From: Variovorax sp. Root318D1 | GTDB lineage: Bacteria; Pseudomonadota; Gammaproteobacteria; Burkholderiales; Burkholderiaceae_C | Assembly: GCF_001424835.1 (NCBI RefSeq) | Contig: NZ_LMCQ01000012.1 | Coordinates: 63,755 to 127,754 of the forward strand | Reading direction: 5' to 3' | Length of the DNA: 64,000 nt | Part shown: piece after piece, positions 55,512 through 64,000 of the stretch | Layout of the letters: the number at the start of each line of letters is the position of its first letter | Position numbering within the stretch: the first letter of the stretch is position 1 | Position numbers and translations under genes: made by a program | Notes under the pieces: generated by a model | What the model saw: only the letters and a program-made list of their open reading frames with translations | Told to the model about the DNA's origin: nothing | Databases searched by the model: none

Positions 55512-55811
55512 TCAGCCCAGCCCGCCCGCAAAGCGCGGCAGCGGTATTGGCGGGTTGCCGTCGGGCGCTCGCGCCGCCAGCCGTGCGGCGCGCGCCAGCG
55601 GCTCCATGGCTTGCTCGAGCCGGGTGGCGAGCAGGTAGAGATCCTCGTCCTTGGTTTCCGCGGCATGTTCGCGCGTCATGCGGATGATTTCCGTCGCGTA
55701 CTCGGCGTTGGTGGCCATCCATTCGGTGTCGGTCACGCGCCCATGCTTTCGCCGCAGCGCGACGTGAAGGCGCGCTGCGAGGGCAATGCGATCGCTTTCG
55801 GACATGGACAT
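55512..55811 (-). CDS. Conserved small protein, unknown function
   Basis: 99 aa, helical, charged (SESDRIALAARLHVALRRKH, WMATNAEYATEIIRMTREHA) with a Pro/Gly tail. Ribosome site GAGGA 7 bp before the ATG decides the start. Convergent with the TPP gene by 13 bp. No function recognised. Confidence 0.65.
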   Translation of the reverse strand: MSMSESDRIALAARLHVALRRKHGRVTDTEWMATNAEYATEIIRMTREHAAETKDEDLYLLATRLEQAMEPLARAARLAARAPDGNPPIPLPRFAGGLG

Positions 55812-55859
55812 GGGGCGGTCCTCTAGGAATGGCTCATCCGTTTGCGTGCACAAGTCGTG

Positions 55860-55889
55860 CCACATTGTGGGACCACGTTCATTAACGTG
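55860..55889. promoter_or_regulatory. Two adjacent palindromes
   Basis: CCACATTGTGG (55860-55870) and CACGTT-CATT-AACGTG (55874-55889), both perfect, upstream of the small hypothetical gene. Look like binding sites for a dimeric repressor; no regulator gene is adjacent. Confidence 0.45.
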
Positions 55890-56117
55890 CCGAAACACTT
55901 TTGTAGGCGAAGAGGCCTTTGGAGGGACCGCAAAGCGGGTTATTCCCAATGCACTGGGCCGGTGCACCCCCTAAAGTCTGCCCACTCGCGAACGGGCCAA
56001 GCTCGTGCTGCCGAGGGTCCGAGGAGACAAATTCGGTCTACAACAAAAATTCTTCAAGGCTTCCGTTCGAGAAGCCGTGCTTGAACTTGAAAGGCGCCGC
56101 TGGTCGGCGCCTTTTTT
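55890..56117 (+). ncRNA. Possible non-coding RNA ending in a strong terminator
   Basis: The gap 55812-56227 has no credible gene. It ends with a hairpin TTCAAG-GCTTC...GAAGC-cgtg-CTTGAA (56053-56085) followed at once by a rho-independent terminator, although the nearest plus-strand gene stops at 55498. That implies a separate transcript. The 5' end and function are unknown; it does not match the 6S, SRP, tmRNA or RNase P cores I can recall. Confidence 0.35.
56091..56117 (+). terminator. Rho-independent terminator
   Basis: Nine-bp perfect stem AAGGCGCCG / CGGCGCCTT, 5-nt loop, then TTTTATT. Ends the putative non-coding transcript, 110 bp before the TauE/SafE gene. Confidence 0.85.
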
Positions 56118-56227
56118 ATTGGTCGTCTGGCGCGCGTCTCCGCAGTGGCCGAAGAGGGCCTTCGTGCACGCCCCGCCTTCAGATGAAGCTCCCTTTTTGA
56201 TAGCGACCCGGGTGCGACAATCTCGCC

Positions 56228-56986
56228 ATGGAAATGCTGGTGGTTACGTGCGCCTCGCTGCTCGCGGGCTTTGTCGACTCGATCGTGGGCGGTGGCGGAT
56301 TGATCCTCGTGCCGGCGCTGTTCGCCGTATTTCCGGGGGCACCGCCAGCCACGTTGCTGGGCACCAACAAAAGTGCTTCGATTTGGGGCACGGCGGCTGC
56401 GGCGGCCCAATTCAGCCAGCGGGTGCAGATGCGCTGGGGCGCCTTGTGGCCTGCCGCAGTTGTCGGTTTCGCAGGTTCGATGCTGGGCGCGTGGGGGGTG
56501 ACCCTGTTCCCGGGCGATTTCCTGCGCCGTGCGCTGCCGGTCGTGCTGGTGGGCGTGCTGATCTACACGGTGGCGCGCAAGGACCTGGGGCGCCACCATG
56601 TGCCGCGCTTCAGCGGCCGCGCGGAAACGCTCGCGGCTTGCGCCATCGGGCTTGCCATCGGCTTCTACGACGGGTTCTTCGGCCCCGGCGCCGGCAGTTT
56701 CCTCGTCTTCCTGTTCGTGCGCTGGATGGGCTACGACTTTCTCAACGCATCCGCGTCAGCCAAAGTCATCAACACACTCACCAACGCCGCGGCCCTGCTG
56801 CTGCTCGCGCTCAAGGGCCATGTCTGGTGGCACTATGGGCTGGTGATGGCGGTGGCCAACGTGGCCGGCAGCCTGCTGGGTACGCGTGTTGCATTGAAGC
56901 ACGGGGCCGGCTTCGTGCGGGTGGTGTTCATCGTCGTCGTGAGCGCGCTGATCCTGAAGACCGCCTATGACGCATTTCTGAGATAG
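56228..56986 (+). CDS. TauE/SafE-family permease (YfcA-like)
   Basis: 252 aa, about eight membrane helices. TauE/SafE repeat motifs: [18 protein letters not shown] and [17 protein letters not shown]. Family members export sulfite, sulfoacetate or related anions; the substrate is unknown here. Followed 22 bp later by chrA on the same strand. Confidence 0.9.
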   Translation: MEMLVVTCASLLAGFVDSIVGGGGLILVPALFAVFPGAPPATLLGTNKSASIWGTAAAAAQFSQRVQMRWGALWPAAVVGFAGSMLGAWGVTLFPGDFLRRALPVVLVGVLIYTVARKDLGRHHVPRFSGRAETLAACAIGLAIGFYDGFFGPGAGSFLVFLFVRWMGYDFLNASASAKVINTLTNAAALLLLALKGHVWWHYGLVMAVANVAGSLLGTRVALKHGAGFVRVVFIVVVSALILKTAYDAFLR

Positions 56987-57008
56987 CAAATCGAGAAAGT
57001 CCGATTTC

Positions 57009-58355
57009 ATGGCATTGCCAGAGCCTGTTGAACGCCCCGCACCCGTCAGCTTCTGGCAGGCCTTCATGTATTGGTTCAAGCTCGGCTTCATCAGCTTCGG
57101 CGGCCCGGCCGGCCAGATCGCACTCATGCACCAGGAACTGGTCGAGCGGCGGCGCTGGATATCGGAAAAGCGCTTTCTCCACGCGCTCAATTACTGCATG
57201 CTGCTGCCCGGCCCCGAGGCACAGCAGTTGGCCACCTACATCGGCTGGCTCATGCACCGCACCTGGGGCGGCATTGCGGCGGGCGTGCTCTTCGTGCTGC
57301 CGTCGCTCTTCATCCTGATTGGGCTGTCGTGGGCCTACATGGCCTACGGCCATGTGCCGGCCGTGGCGGGCCTGCTCTACGGCGTCAAGCCCGCGGTCAC
57401 GGCCATCGTGCTGTTCGCCGCCTGGCGCATCGGTTCGCGGGTGCTCAAGAACCCCTGGCTCTGGGCAATTGCGGTTGCCGCGTTCGTGGCAATCTTCGCG
57501 CTGCGGTTGCCGTTCCCGCTCATCGTGCTGGGCGCGGGAGCCATCGGCTATTTCGGCAGCCGCTTCGCACCGGCTTACTTTGCAGCGGGCGGAGGGCACG
57601 GCGCCGCCGCGGCATCGGCCGGCCCGGCGCTGATCGATGACGACACGCCGACGCCGCCGCACGCCCTTTTCGGTTGGGGCCGTTTCGTGCGCGTGCTGTC
57701 GGTTTTCCTCTTGCTATGGCTCGTGACCCTTGGCGCACTCGCGGCGTTTTATGGATGGCACGGTGCGCTGACGCAGATGGCCTGGTTCTTCACCAAGGCG
57801 GCGCTTCTGACCTTCGGCGGCGCCTATGCGGTGCTGCCCTATGTTTTCCAGGGCGCGGTCGACCACTACCATTGGCTCAGCGCTACGCAGATGATCGACG
57901 GGCTGGCGCTGGGAGAAACCACGCCGGGCCCGCTGATCATGGTGGTGTCGTTCGTGGGTTTCGTCGGCGGCTGGGGGCAAGCGCTGTTCGGCCCACATGC
58001 CCTCTTCGCGGCGGGGGCCGCCGCGGCGGCGGTGGTGACGTTCTTCACCTTCCTGCCGTCGTTCCTGTTCATCTTGCTGGGCGGGCCCTTCATCGAATCG
58101 ACCCATGGCAACCTGAAGTTCACCGCCCCGCTGACCGCCATCACTGCGGCCGTGGTCGGCGTGATCGTCAATCTGGCTGTCTTCTTCGCCTACCACGTGC
58201 TCTGGCCCGCGGGCTTGTCCGGCCCATTCGAGTTTCCCTCCGCGATCATCGGGGTCATTGCGGCCATCGCGCTTTTCCGCTTCAAGGCCGGCGTGATCCC
58301 GGTGGTGCTTGCCTCCGCATTCGCCGGCATGGCCTGGCAGCTGCTCGTGCGCTGA
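57009..58355 (+). CDS. chrA: Chromate transporter ChrA
   Basis: 448 aa, the long two-domain (LCHR) form. Each half has the CHR signature: [19 protein letters not shown] and [19 protein letters not shown]. Effluxes chromate using the membrane potential. No chrB regulator adjoins, so constitutive or housekeeping anion efflux is possible. Convergent with the RNA-binding protein gene across a bidirectional terminator. Confidence 0.93.
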   Translation: MALPEPVERPAPVSFWQAFMYWFKLGFISFGGPAGQIALMHQELVERRRWISEKRFLHALNYCMLLPGPEAQQLATYIGWLMHRTWGGIAAGVLFVLPSLFILIGLSWAYMAYGHVPAVAGLLYGVKPAVTAIVLFAAWRIGSRVLKNPWLWAIAVAAFVAIFALRLPFPLIVLGAGAIGYFGSRFAPAYFAAGGGHGAAAASAGPALIDDDTPTPPHALFGWGRFVRVLSVFLLLWLVTLGALAAFYGWHGALTQMAWFFTKAALLTFGGAYAVLPYVFQGAVDHYHWLSATQMIDGLALGETTPGPLIMVVSFVGFVGGWGQALFGPHALFAAGAAAAAVVTFFTFLPSFLFILLGGPFIESTHGNLKFTAPLTAITAAVVGVIVNLAVFFAYHVLWPAGLSGPFEFPSAIIGVIAAIALFRFKAGVIPVVLASAFAGMAWQLLVR

Positions 58356-58366
58356 CCGGCGAAAAC

Positions 58367-58394
58367 AAAAAAAGCTCCCGAAGGAGCTTTTTAT
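58367..58394. terminator. Bidirectional rho-independent terminator
   Basis: AAAAAGCTCC-CGAA-GGAGCTTTTT, symmetric with A and T runs, between the convergent chrA and RRM-protein genes. Confidence 0.88.
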
Positions 58395-58446
58395 TCATGC
58401 GGAGAGCCGAGGCTCTCGCAATGAGTGCAGGTAAGTGCGTGAGGGC

Positions 58447-58860
58447 TTAGTAACCGCCGCGGCCACCGCCGCCGCCGCCGTAGCCGCCGCCACCACCGCT
58501 GCGGCCACCGCCGCCACCACCGTAGCCGCCGCCGCCACCACCACCGCCGTAACCACCACCACCGCCGCCGCCGCCGTAGCCGCCGCCACCACCGGTACGG
58601 GGGGGACGAGCTTCCATCGGACGTGCTTCGTTCACGGTCAGGGCGCGGCCCTGGAGCGAATGGCCGTTCATGGCTTCAACGGCAGCCAGCGCTTCTGCGT
58701 CGGTGCCCATTTCCACGAAACCGAAGCCCTTGGAGCGGCCGGTGTCGCGTTCCATCATGACCTTGGCGCTGACGATCGAGCCGAACTCGCCGAAAGCCTG
58801 TTCCAGGTCGTTATCACGCACGGAGTAGGCGAGGTTGCCTACGTAGAGTTTCTTGCCCAT
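58447..58860 (-). CDS. RRM-domain RNA-binding protein with glycine-rich tail
   Basis: 137 aa. One RRM with RNP2 LYVGNL at 5-10 and RNP1 KGFGFVEM near 44-51, then about 50 residues of Gly/Tyr-rich repeats (GGGGGYGG type). Same build as cyanobacterial and beta-proteobacterial cold-inducible Rbp proteins. Good AGGAG ribosome site. The 180-bp gap upstream (58861-59040) holds its promoter and leader; no ORF there. Confidence 0.92.
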   Translation of the reverse strand: MGKKLYVGNLAYSVRDNDLEQAFGEFGSIVSAKVMMERDTGRSKGFGFVEMGTDAEALAAVEAMNGHSLQGRALTVNEARPMEARPPRTGGGGGYGGGGGGGGYGGGGGGGGYGGGGGGRSGGGGGYGGGGGGRGGY

Positions 58861-59040
58861 TGAGGGACTCCTAATTCAAACCAACAATACAAAGCGATGG
58901 AGTCCCAGAATCACAACAAACAAATGCGCTGTGGCGCGAAACTGACCGATCACCGAATTACGTGCACGGGAGCATGCTCACAGACACGTAGGCCGGATTA
59001 TCAATCCGAACTGGAAAAAGCGCGCCGAAATTCGCTGTTA

Positions 59041-59274
59041 TTACGAAACATCACGTCCTGAAGGGCGGTTTCGCAACGGTTGGAGCAGCCCGGAAAGCCC
59101 GTTGTGGTCTATTTCATGCATCAAATGGAGCAGCCGGCCGATCTCGCCTGAGGGAAAACCCTCGCGGGCGAACCAATTCAGATAATTTCCGGGCAAATCG
59201 GCAATCAGCGTGCCCTTGTGTTTGCCAAAGGGCATTTGGAGCGTGACGAGGCGCTGCAAGTCTTCGGGTTTCAT
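59041..59274 (-). CDS. DUF3820 family protein
   Basis: 77 aa. MPFGKHKGTLIADLPGNYLNWFAREGFP is the DUF3820 core. Members sit near nucleic-acid enzymes and may bind nucleic acid; function unknown. 5 bp after the SUI1 gene, so co-transcribed. Confidence 0.85.
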   Translation of the reverse strand: MKPEDLQRLVTLQMPFGKHKGTLIADLPGNYLNWFAREGFPSGEIGRLLHLMHEIDHNGLSGLLQPLRNRPSGRDVS

Positions 59275-59279
59275 GCGCT

Positions 59280-59654
59280 TCAGCCTCCCGCGCGCTTGAC
59301 CGTGTGGCCCTGCTTCACCAGGGCGGCGATCACCAGTTCGCGGTGATCGCCCTGGATCTCGATGGTGCCCTCCTTAACCGTGCCACCCGAGCCGCAGGCC
59401 GTCTTGAGCTGCTTGCCCACGGCCGCGAGCGCGGCCGCATCGAGCCCGAGGCCCTTGACCACGGTCACGCCCTTGCCTTTGCGGCCCTTGGTCTCGTGCG
59501 ATACACGCACAATGCCATCGGTGGCCGGAATGCGCGCCTTGTTTTCCTTGCAGCGGCACTGCGCCATCGGCGCGCCGCAATCGGGGCACATGCGGCCGCC
59601 CGCCTCGGTGGAGTACACCAGGGCGCTGGCCTGATTGCTTTTCATCGTTGCCAT
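59280..59654 (-). CDS. yciH: SUI1/YciH-family translation factor homologue
   Basis: 124 aa. N-terminal zinc-ribbon-like Cys cluster (CPDCGAPMAQCRC) then the SUI1 domain (RKGKGVTVVKGLGLD, LKTACGSGGTVKEGTIEIQGDH). Bacterial eIF1 homologue proposed to influence initiation fidelity. Divergent from rhlE by 62 bp. A Met at codon 4 is an alternative start. Confidence 0.93.
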   Translation of the reverse strand: MATMKSNQASALVYSTEAGGRMCPDCGAPMAQCRCKENKARIPATDGIVRVSHETKGRKGKGVTVVKGLGLDAAALAAVGKQLKTACGSGGTVKEGTIEIQGDHRELVIAALVKQGHTVKRAGG

Positions 59655-59716
59655 TCGGTCGGTCTCTTCTTCACTTCGTCTTCACTGCTTCCGGTTTCAT
59701 TTCTCTGTCTCTCCAC

Positions 59717-60988
59717 ATGCCATTCGACTCACTGGGCCTGGCCCCCGCGCTCGTGCAGGCTGCCGCCGAAAGCGGCTATGCCGCGCCGACCGCCATCCAG
59801 GCTGCGGCCATTCCCGCCATTCTGCAAGGCCGCGACGTGCGGGGCTCGGCGCAGACTGGTTCCGGCAAGACTGCCGCATTTTCTCTTCCGCTGCTGCAGC
59901 GCCTGGCGGCCGAATCGCCGCAGTCGCCGCGCCGCGTGCGCGCACTGGTGCTCGTGCCCACGCGCGAACTCGCGGCCCAGGTCGGCGAGACGATGCGCAG
60001 CCTGGCGCAGCACCTGCCCGAGCGGCTCAAGATCGCCATTGCCTTTGGCGGCGTATCGATCAACCCGCAGATGATGAGCCTGCGCGGCGGCGCAGACATC
60101 GTGGTGGCCACGCCGGGCCGGCTGCTCGACCTGGTGGACCACAACGCGCTGAAGCTCAACGCGGTTTCCATGTTCGTGCTCGACGAGGCCGACCGCCTGT
60201 TCGACCTCGGCTTTGCCGAGGAGCTGGGCCGCATCCTCGCGCTGCTGCCGGTGCGGCGCCAGAACCTGTTGTTCTCCGCCACCTTCCCGCCCGCCATCCA
60301 GGCGCTGGCCGACGGCACGCTGCAAGACCCTGCGGTGATCGACGTGCAGGGCGAGCCCGGCACAGAGCCGGCCATCGTGCAGCGCGTGATCGAGGTTGAC
60401 GCCAACCGCCGCACGCAGCTGCTGCGCCACCTGCTGAAAGAAAACGAATGGGACCGCGTGCTGGTCTTCGTCGCCACGCAGCATGCGGCCCAGACCGTGG
60501 CCGAGAAGCTCTACAAGAACGGCGTGTATGCCGTGCCTTTTCATGGCGACATCGCGCAGGGCACGCGCACCGGCATCCTCGCCCAGTTCAAGGAGAGCCG
60601 GTGGGACGTGGTGATTGCCACCGACCTGGCCGCGCGCGGCATCGACATTGCGCAGCTGCCGGTGGTGATCAACTACGACCTGCCGCGTTCGCCCACCGAC
60701 TACATCCACCGTATCGGCCGCACCGGCCGTGCCGGCGAAAGCGGGCTGGCCATCAGCTTCGTGAGCGCGGCCACCGAGGCGCACTTCCGCCTCATCGAGA
60801 AGCGCCAGGGCCTCAGCCTTCCGCGCGAGCGCATCGAAGGTTTCGAGCCGACCGAAGCCGCCGTGCCGATGGTCGATGCCTCGGGCACCGGCGGTATCAA
60901 GGGCAAGCGGCCGAGCAAGAAGGACAAGCTGCGCGCGGCGAACGCACTGGCCGCGGGCCGGCCAGGCGAAAGCGAGCAGAACGACTGA
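59717..60988 (+). CDS. rhlE: DEAD-box RNA helicase, RhlE-like
   Basis: 423 aa. Motifs: I SAQTGSGKT, II VLDEADRLFDLGF, III SATFP, V ATDLAARGIDI, VI HRIGRTGRAG. Start is the Met of MPFDSLGL, the usual RhlE N-terminus; the Met 23 codons upstream lies in the divergent leader. Short basic tail (KGKRPSKKDKLRAAN). Remodels rRNA or mRNA structure, a cold-related function like the nearby RRM protein. Confidence 0.94.
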   Translation: MPFDSLGLAPALVQAAAESGYAAPTAIQAAAIPAILQGRDVRGSAQTGSGKTAAFSLPLLQRLAAESPQSPRRVRALVLVPTRELAAQVGETMRSLAQHLPERLKIAIAFGGVSINPQMMSLRGGADIVVATPGRLLDLVDHNALKLNAVSMFVLDEADRLFDLGFAEELGRILALLPVRRQNLLFSATFPPAIQALADGTLQDPAVIDVQGEPGTEPAIVQRVIEVDANRRTQLLRHLLKENEWDRVLVFVATQHAAQTVAEKLYKNGVYAVPFHGDIAQGTRTGILAQFKESRWDVVIATDLAARGIDIAQLPVVINYDLPRSPTDYIHRIGRTGRAGESGLAISFVSAATEAHFRLIEKRQGLSLPRERIEGFEPTEAAVPMVDASGTGGIKGKRPSKKDKLRAANALAAGRPGESEQND

Positions 60989-60996
60989 CTCCGGGT

Positions 60997-62163
60997 CTAG
61001 AGCCAGCCCAGCTGCCGCGCCGCCAGCTCCTTCATGATCTCCTCGGCGCCGCCGCCGATCATCATGACCTTCACTTCGCGGTAGACGCGCTCGCTCACCG
61101 TGCCGCGCATGAAGCCCATGCCGCCGAGTATCTGCACCGCCTGGTCGGCGCAGAACTGCATGGTCTGCGTGGCGTGGTTCTTGAGCATGCAGGCCTGTGC
61201 GACCCATTCAGGCGCGTTGAAGCGGCCAGCCGCTTCGTGCGCATCGCCTTCGGCCGACACAGCCTCCAGCCAGGCCTCGGTGGAGGCAATGCGCATCTGC
61301 ATGTCGACCAGCTTGTGCCGCACTGCCTGGTGCTCGATGAGCGCGGCGCCGAATGTCTTGCGCCCCTGCGACCAGGACAGCGCTTCGTCGAAGCAGGCCT
61401 GTGCGAAGCCGAGCGCGCCCGCGGCCAGCCCGATGCGCTCGCCATTGAAGTTGCCCATGACCATGCGGAAGCCTCCGCCTTCGTTCCCTAGAAGGTAGCG
61501 TGCGGGCACACGCACGTTGTCGAAATGCAGCTGCGCGGTGTCGGAGCACCACCAGCCCATCTTCGCGAGGCGCGTGCGCGTGAGGCCGGCCGCATCGCCG
61601 GGCACCAGCAGCATCGAGATGCCGCCCGCGCCGCGTTCCTCGCCGGTGCGCACGGCCACCGTGATCCAGTCGGCGCGCATGCCGGAGGTGATGAAGGTCT
61701 TTTCGCCGTTCACCACGTAGTGTTCTCCGTCGCGCTTTGCCGTGGTGCGCAATGCCGCCACGTCGGAGCCGCCGCCGGGCTCGGTGATGGCAAGCGCCGA
61801 GATCTTCTCGCCGCGCAGCACCGGCGGCACGACCTCGGCGCGCACGGCATCGGTCGCATGCAGCACCACCGGCGGCAGGCCGATGTTGTGCGAGAAGAGG
61901 CTGGCGAGCACGCCGCCGCTCTTGCCGTGCCGTGCCAGCGCGATCCATGCGGGAAGCTTGAGCGCATACGAAGCAGGCGTGCCGCCCAATGCCTCGGGGT
62001 AGCCGAGGCCGAGCAGGCCCAGCTCCGCGGCGCGCGCATAGAGCGCGCGGGGAAACTCGCCCGCGTCATCCCAGGCCTGCACGTGCGGCGCGATCTCGTT
62101 CTCGGCAAAGCGCCGCACCGTATCGGCGAGCGCCGCGCGGTCGGCTTGCAGTTGGGCGTCCAT
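60997..62163 (-). CDS. Acyl-CoA dehydrogenase
   Basis: 388 aa. ACAD signature ALAITEPGGGSDVAALRT, second ACAD block QILGGMGFMRGTVSERVYREVK. The usual catalytic Glu position lies in that C-terminal helix region. Oxidises a fatty or branched acyl-CoA with FAD. Last gene of a minus-strand set with a second ACAD and an SDR. Confidence 0.92.
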   Translation of the reverse strand: MDAQLQADRAALADTVRRFAENEIAPHVQAWDDAGEFPRALYARAAELGLLGLGYPEALGGTPASYALKLPAWIALARHGKSGGVLASLFSHNIGLPPVVLHATDAVRAEVVPPVLRGEKISALAITEPGGGSDVAALRTTAKRDGEHYVVNGEKTFITSGMRADWITVAVRTGEERGAGGISMLLVPGDAAGLTRTRLAKMGWWCSDTAQLHFDNVRVPARYLLGNEGGGFRMVMGNFNGERIGLAAGALGFAQACFDEALSWSQGRKTFGAALIEHQAVRHKLVDMQMRIASTEAWLEAVSAEGDAHEAAGRFNAPEWVAQACMLKNHATQTMQFCADQAVQILGGMGFMRGTVSERVYREVKVMMIGGGAEEIMKELAARQLGWL

Positions 62164-62180
62164 GCGCGCTTCAGCCGCCG

Positions 62181-63341
62181 TCAGCCGCGTGGTGGCCGTT
62201 TGGCAATGCCCATGGTCTTCGCGAGGATGCCGAGCATCACTTCATCCGCGCCGCCGCCGATGGAGCCCAGCCGGCCGTCGCGGTACAGGCGCGAGACGCG
62301 GTTCTCGAGCGTGAAGCCCATGCCGCCCCAGAACTGCAGGCAGGTGTCGGCGACCTGCCGCGTGAGCCGGCCGGTCTTGAGCTTGGCCATCGAGGCGAGT
62401 TCGAGCACGTCCTCGCCTTGCACATGCAGGTCGCAGGCCCGGTAGGTGAGGGCGCGAAGCGCCTCTACTTCGGTCTTGAGCTCGGCCAGCTTGAACTGCA
62501 CCCACTGCTGGTCGGCCAGCGTGGCGCCGAACATCTTGCGCTCCTGCGCCCACTCGATGGTCTGCGCGATGCAGTCTTCCATCGGTTCGAGCGAGCTCGC
62601 GGCGGCCCACAGCCGCTCTTCCTGGAACTGCTGCATCTGGTAGACGAAGCCCTGGCCCTCTTCGCCGATGCGATAGCGCTGCGGCACGCGAACGTTGTCG
62701 AAGTAGATGAGCCCCGTGTCGCTGGAATGCATGCCGATCTTGCGGATCTTCTTCGCCTTCTCGATGCCGGGGCAGTCCATCGGCACCATCACGAGCGACT
62801 TGTTGCGGTGCACGGGACCATCGCCGGTGTTGACCAGCATGCACATCCAGTCGGCCTGCAGGCTGTTGGTGATCCACATCTTCTGGCCGCTGATGAGGTA
62901 GTCGTCGCCGTCCTTGCGCGCATGACTCTTGAGGCCCGCCACGTCGCTGCCCGCACCGGGCTCGCTCACGCCGATGCAGCCGACCGTGTCGCCCGCGATG
63001 GCGGGTGCCAGAAACTCGCGGCGCAGTTCGTCGCTGCCGAAGCGCGCGAGCGCGGGCGTGCACATGTCGGTTTGCACGCCAATGGCCATCGGCACGCCGC
63101 CGCAGCTCACGTGGCCCAGCGCCTCGGCCATCGCCATCGCATACGAATAGTCGAGCCCCGCGCCACCAAATTCCTCGGGCTTGTTGAGGCCCAGCATGCC
63201 CAGGTTGCCGAGCTTCTTGAAGACCTCGTGCGCGGGGAAGATCTCGGCCTCTTCCCATTCCTCGACGTGCGGATTGATTTCGTCGTCGATGAAGCGGCGC
63301 AGCGTCTTCTGGATCTCGAGGTGTTCGTGGGTGTACTGCAT
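62181..63341 (-). CDS. Acyl-CoA dehydrogenase
   Basis: 386 aa. CIGVSEPGAGSDVAGLKSHA and LQFWGGMGFTLENRVSRLYRD are the paired ACAD blocks. Resembles citronellyl-CoA/long-chain type (AtuD-like) ACADs, though the substrate is not certain. 17 bp upstream of the other ACAD, 14 bp downstream of the SDR gene: one operon. Confidence 0.92.
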   Translation of the reverse strand: MQYTHEHLEIQKTLRRFIDDEINPHVEEWEEAEIFPAHEVFKKLGNLGMLGLNKPEEFGGAGLDYSYAMAMAEALGHVSCGGVPMAIGVQTDMCTPALARFGSDELRREFLAPAIAGDTVGCIGVSEPGAGSDVAGLKSHARKDGDDYLISGQKMWITNSLQADWMCMLVNTGDGPVHRNKSLVMVPMDCPGIEKAKKIRKIGMHSSDTGLIYFDNVRVPQRYRIGEEGQGFVYQMQQFQEERLWAAASSLEPMEDCIAQTIEWAQERKMFGATLADQQWVQFKLAELKTEVEALRALTYRACDLHVQGEDVLELASMAKLKTGRLTRQVADTCLQFWGGMGFTLENRVSRLYRDGRLGSIGGGADEVMLGILAKTMGIAKRPPRG

Positions 63342-63355
63342 GCGGTTGTCTCCAA

Positions 63356-64000
63356 TCAGTCGTTCGGTGATTCGCCGCCGTCCTTGAACACGCGCGGCGT
63401 CTCGGCCAGATGAAAGCCGTCGAAAGGCCGCACCGCCGCGCGCTGCCGCGCCTGTGCGTCGGGCAACGCCATTGGCCAGCCCATGCGCACCTGCGGCCGC
63501 GCGCCGTCCACGCGCAGCACACTGCCGCTGATGAAGCTGGCGGCCGGGCTCAGCAGGAAGGCGATGGAGGCCGAGGTCTCGGCCTCGTTGCCGAAGCGAC
63601 CCGCGGGCACGGTGTTGCGCATCGCGCGCAGCATGTCGCCGGCCTCGGGCGGGTAGTGGTCCATGCCGCTCGATGCGATGTAGCCGGGCGCCACGGCGTT
63701 CACGCGCACGCCGCTCGCGGCCCATTCGAGCGCGGCCGTTTCGGTAAAGCTCACCATGCCCGCGCGCGCGGCGCCGCTGTGGCCCATGTTGGGCATAGAG
63801 CCCCACATGTCGGCCACGATGTTCACGATGGCGCCGCCGTGCGCCTGCATGCTTTGCAGGAAGCATTCGCGCGCGACGAGAAAGCCGCCCGTGAGGTTGG
63901 TGTGGATCACCGCCTCCCAGCCCTTGGCCGAAATGGCTGCGAGTGGCGTGATGTACTGGCCTCCCGCGTTGTTGACGAGGCCGTCGATGCGGCCATGCGT
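63356..64000 (-). CDS. SDR-family oxidoreductase, PECR-like (partial, runs off right edge)
   Basis: At least 214 residues. LVNNAGGQYITPL and LSPAASFISGSVLRVDGA are SDR landmarks; the start lies past the edge. The catalytic region reads HSGAARAGM where classic SDRs have YxxxK, as in peroxisomal trans-2-enoyl-CoA reductase (PECR) rather than dehydrogenases. With two ACADs in the operon, an enoyl-CoA or dienoyl-CoA reductase role in unusual acyl-CoA breakdown is likely. Confidence 0.85.
   Translation of the reverse strand, partial: THGRIDGLVNNAGGQYITPLAAISAKGWEAVIHTNLTGGFLVARECFLQSMQAHGGAIVNIVADMWGSMPNMGHSGAARAGMVSFTETAALEWAASGVRVNAVAPGYIASSGMDHYPPEAGDMLRAMRNTVPAGRFGNEAETSASIAFLLSPAASFISGSVLRVDGARPQVRMGWPMALPDAQARQRAAVRPFDGFHLAETPRVFKDGGESPND

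Noticed and set aside
55890..56117. 6S RNA (ssrS)
   Set aside because: A short GCGAACGGGCC-like stretch is reminiscent, but the closing stem and central bubble could not be recognised by eye.
58447..58620. GCC/CCG-type short tandem repeats resembling a CRISPR or microsatellite
   Set aside because: They encode the glycine-rich tail of the RRM protein in frame; no spacer pattern.

Overview
The window is high-GC chromosomal DNA from a betaproteobacterium, most likely Comamonadaceae close to Variovorax. The call rests on gatCAB next to mreBCD-mrdA, Variovorax-like protein sequences, many ABC importers and oxidases for soil substrates, and REP-like palindromes. It is read from sequence alone; no database search was run. 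No rRNA, tRNA, transposase, integrase or CRISPR array was seen.

Layout. 1-2.3 kb (minus): edge of an aryl-polyene-type pigment cluster (halogenase-like flavoprotein, chain-length factor, ketosynthase). 2.4-4.7 kb: ampG and, divergently, an M48 protease. 4.9-17.7 kb (plus): a tightly packed 13-gene nitrogen-scavenging locus: allophanate hydrolase, NMT1-type ABC importer, AtzH-like protein, BMP-type importer, formamidase-like amidase, biuret hydrolase, a second cysteine hydrolase (triuret hydrolase candidate) and a GntR/FCD regulator. Two sigma-54-type promoters, each followed at the same distance by a GntR-like inverted repeat, sit before atzF and before the BMP importer. 17.7-19.9 kb: xth, pyrE and a DUF4124 protein. 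19.9-28.1 kb: gatCAB (minus) and mreBCD-mrdA (plus). 28.3-34.9 kb: a homogentisate-pathway operon (fahA, hmgA, mhaB/mhaA-like hydroxylase, MBL-fold protein) with a divergent IclR regulator. 34.9-38.9 kb: a Mla/MCE-type lipid transporter. 39.0-41.7 kb: LysR regulator and divergent GMC oxidoreductase. 41.7-55.5 kb: amino-acid, imino-acid or opine catabolism: a PotABCD-like importer with a three-subunit HcnABC/LhpBEF-like dehydrogenase (minus), and an IclR regulator, ALDH7-type semialdehyde dehydrogenase, solute-binding protein, aminotransferase and TPP enzyme (plus). 55.5-64 kb: small hypothetical gene, palindrome-rich gap with a terminator, TauE/SafE permease, chrA, RRM RNA-binding protein, DUF3820, SUI1, rhlE, two acyl-CoA dehydrogenases and an SDR cut by the right edge.

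The most interesting system is the 4.9-17.7 kb locus. The proposed flow is triuret to biuret to allophanate to CO2 and ammonia, with AtzH clearing 1,3-dicarboxyurea, two importers supplying substrate, and control by both nitrogen status (sigma-54) and a substrate-responsive GntR repressor encoded at the operon's end.

Four two-armed REP-like palindromes lie at gene boundaries. A different inverted-repeat element has replaced the stop codon of the PotD-like gene near 41.99 kb and gives it a tail of about 81 repeat-encoded residues.
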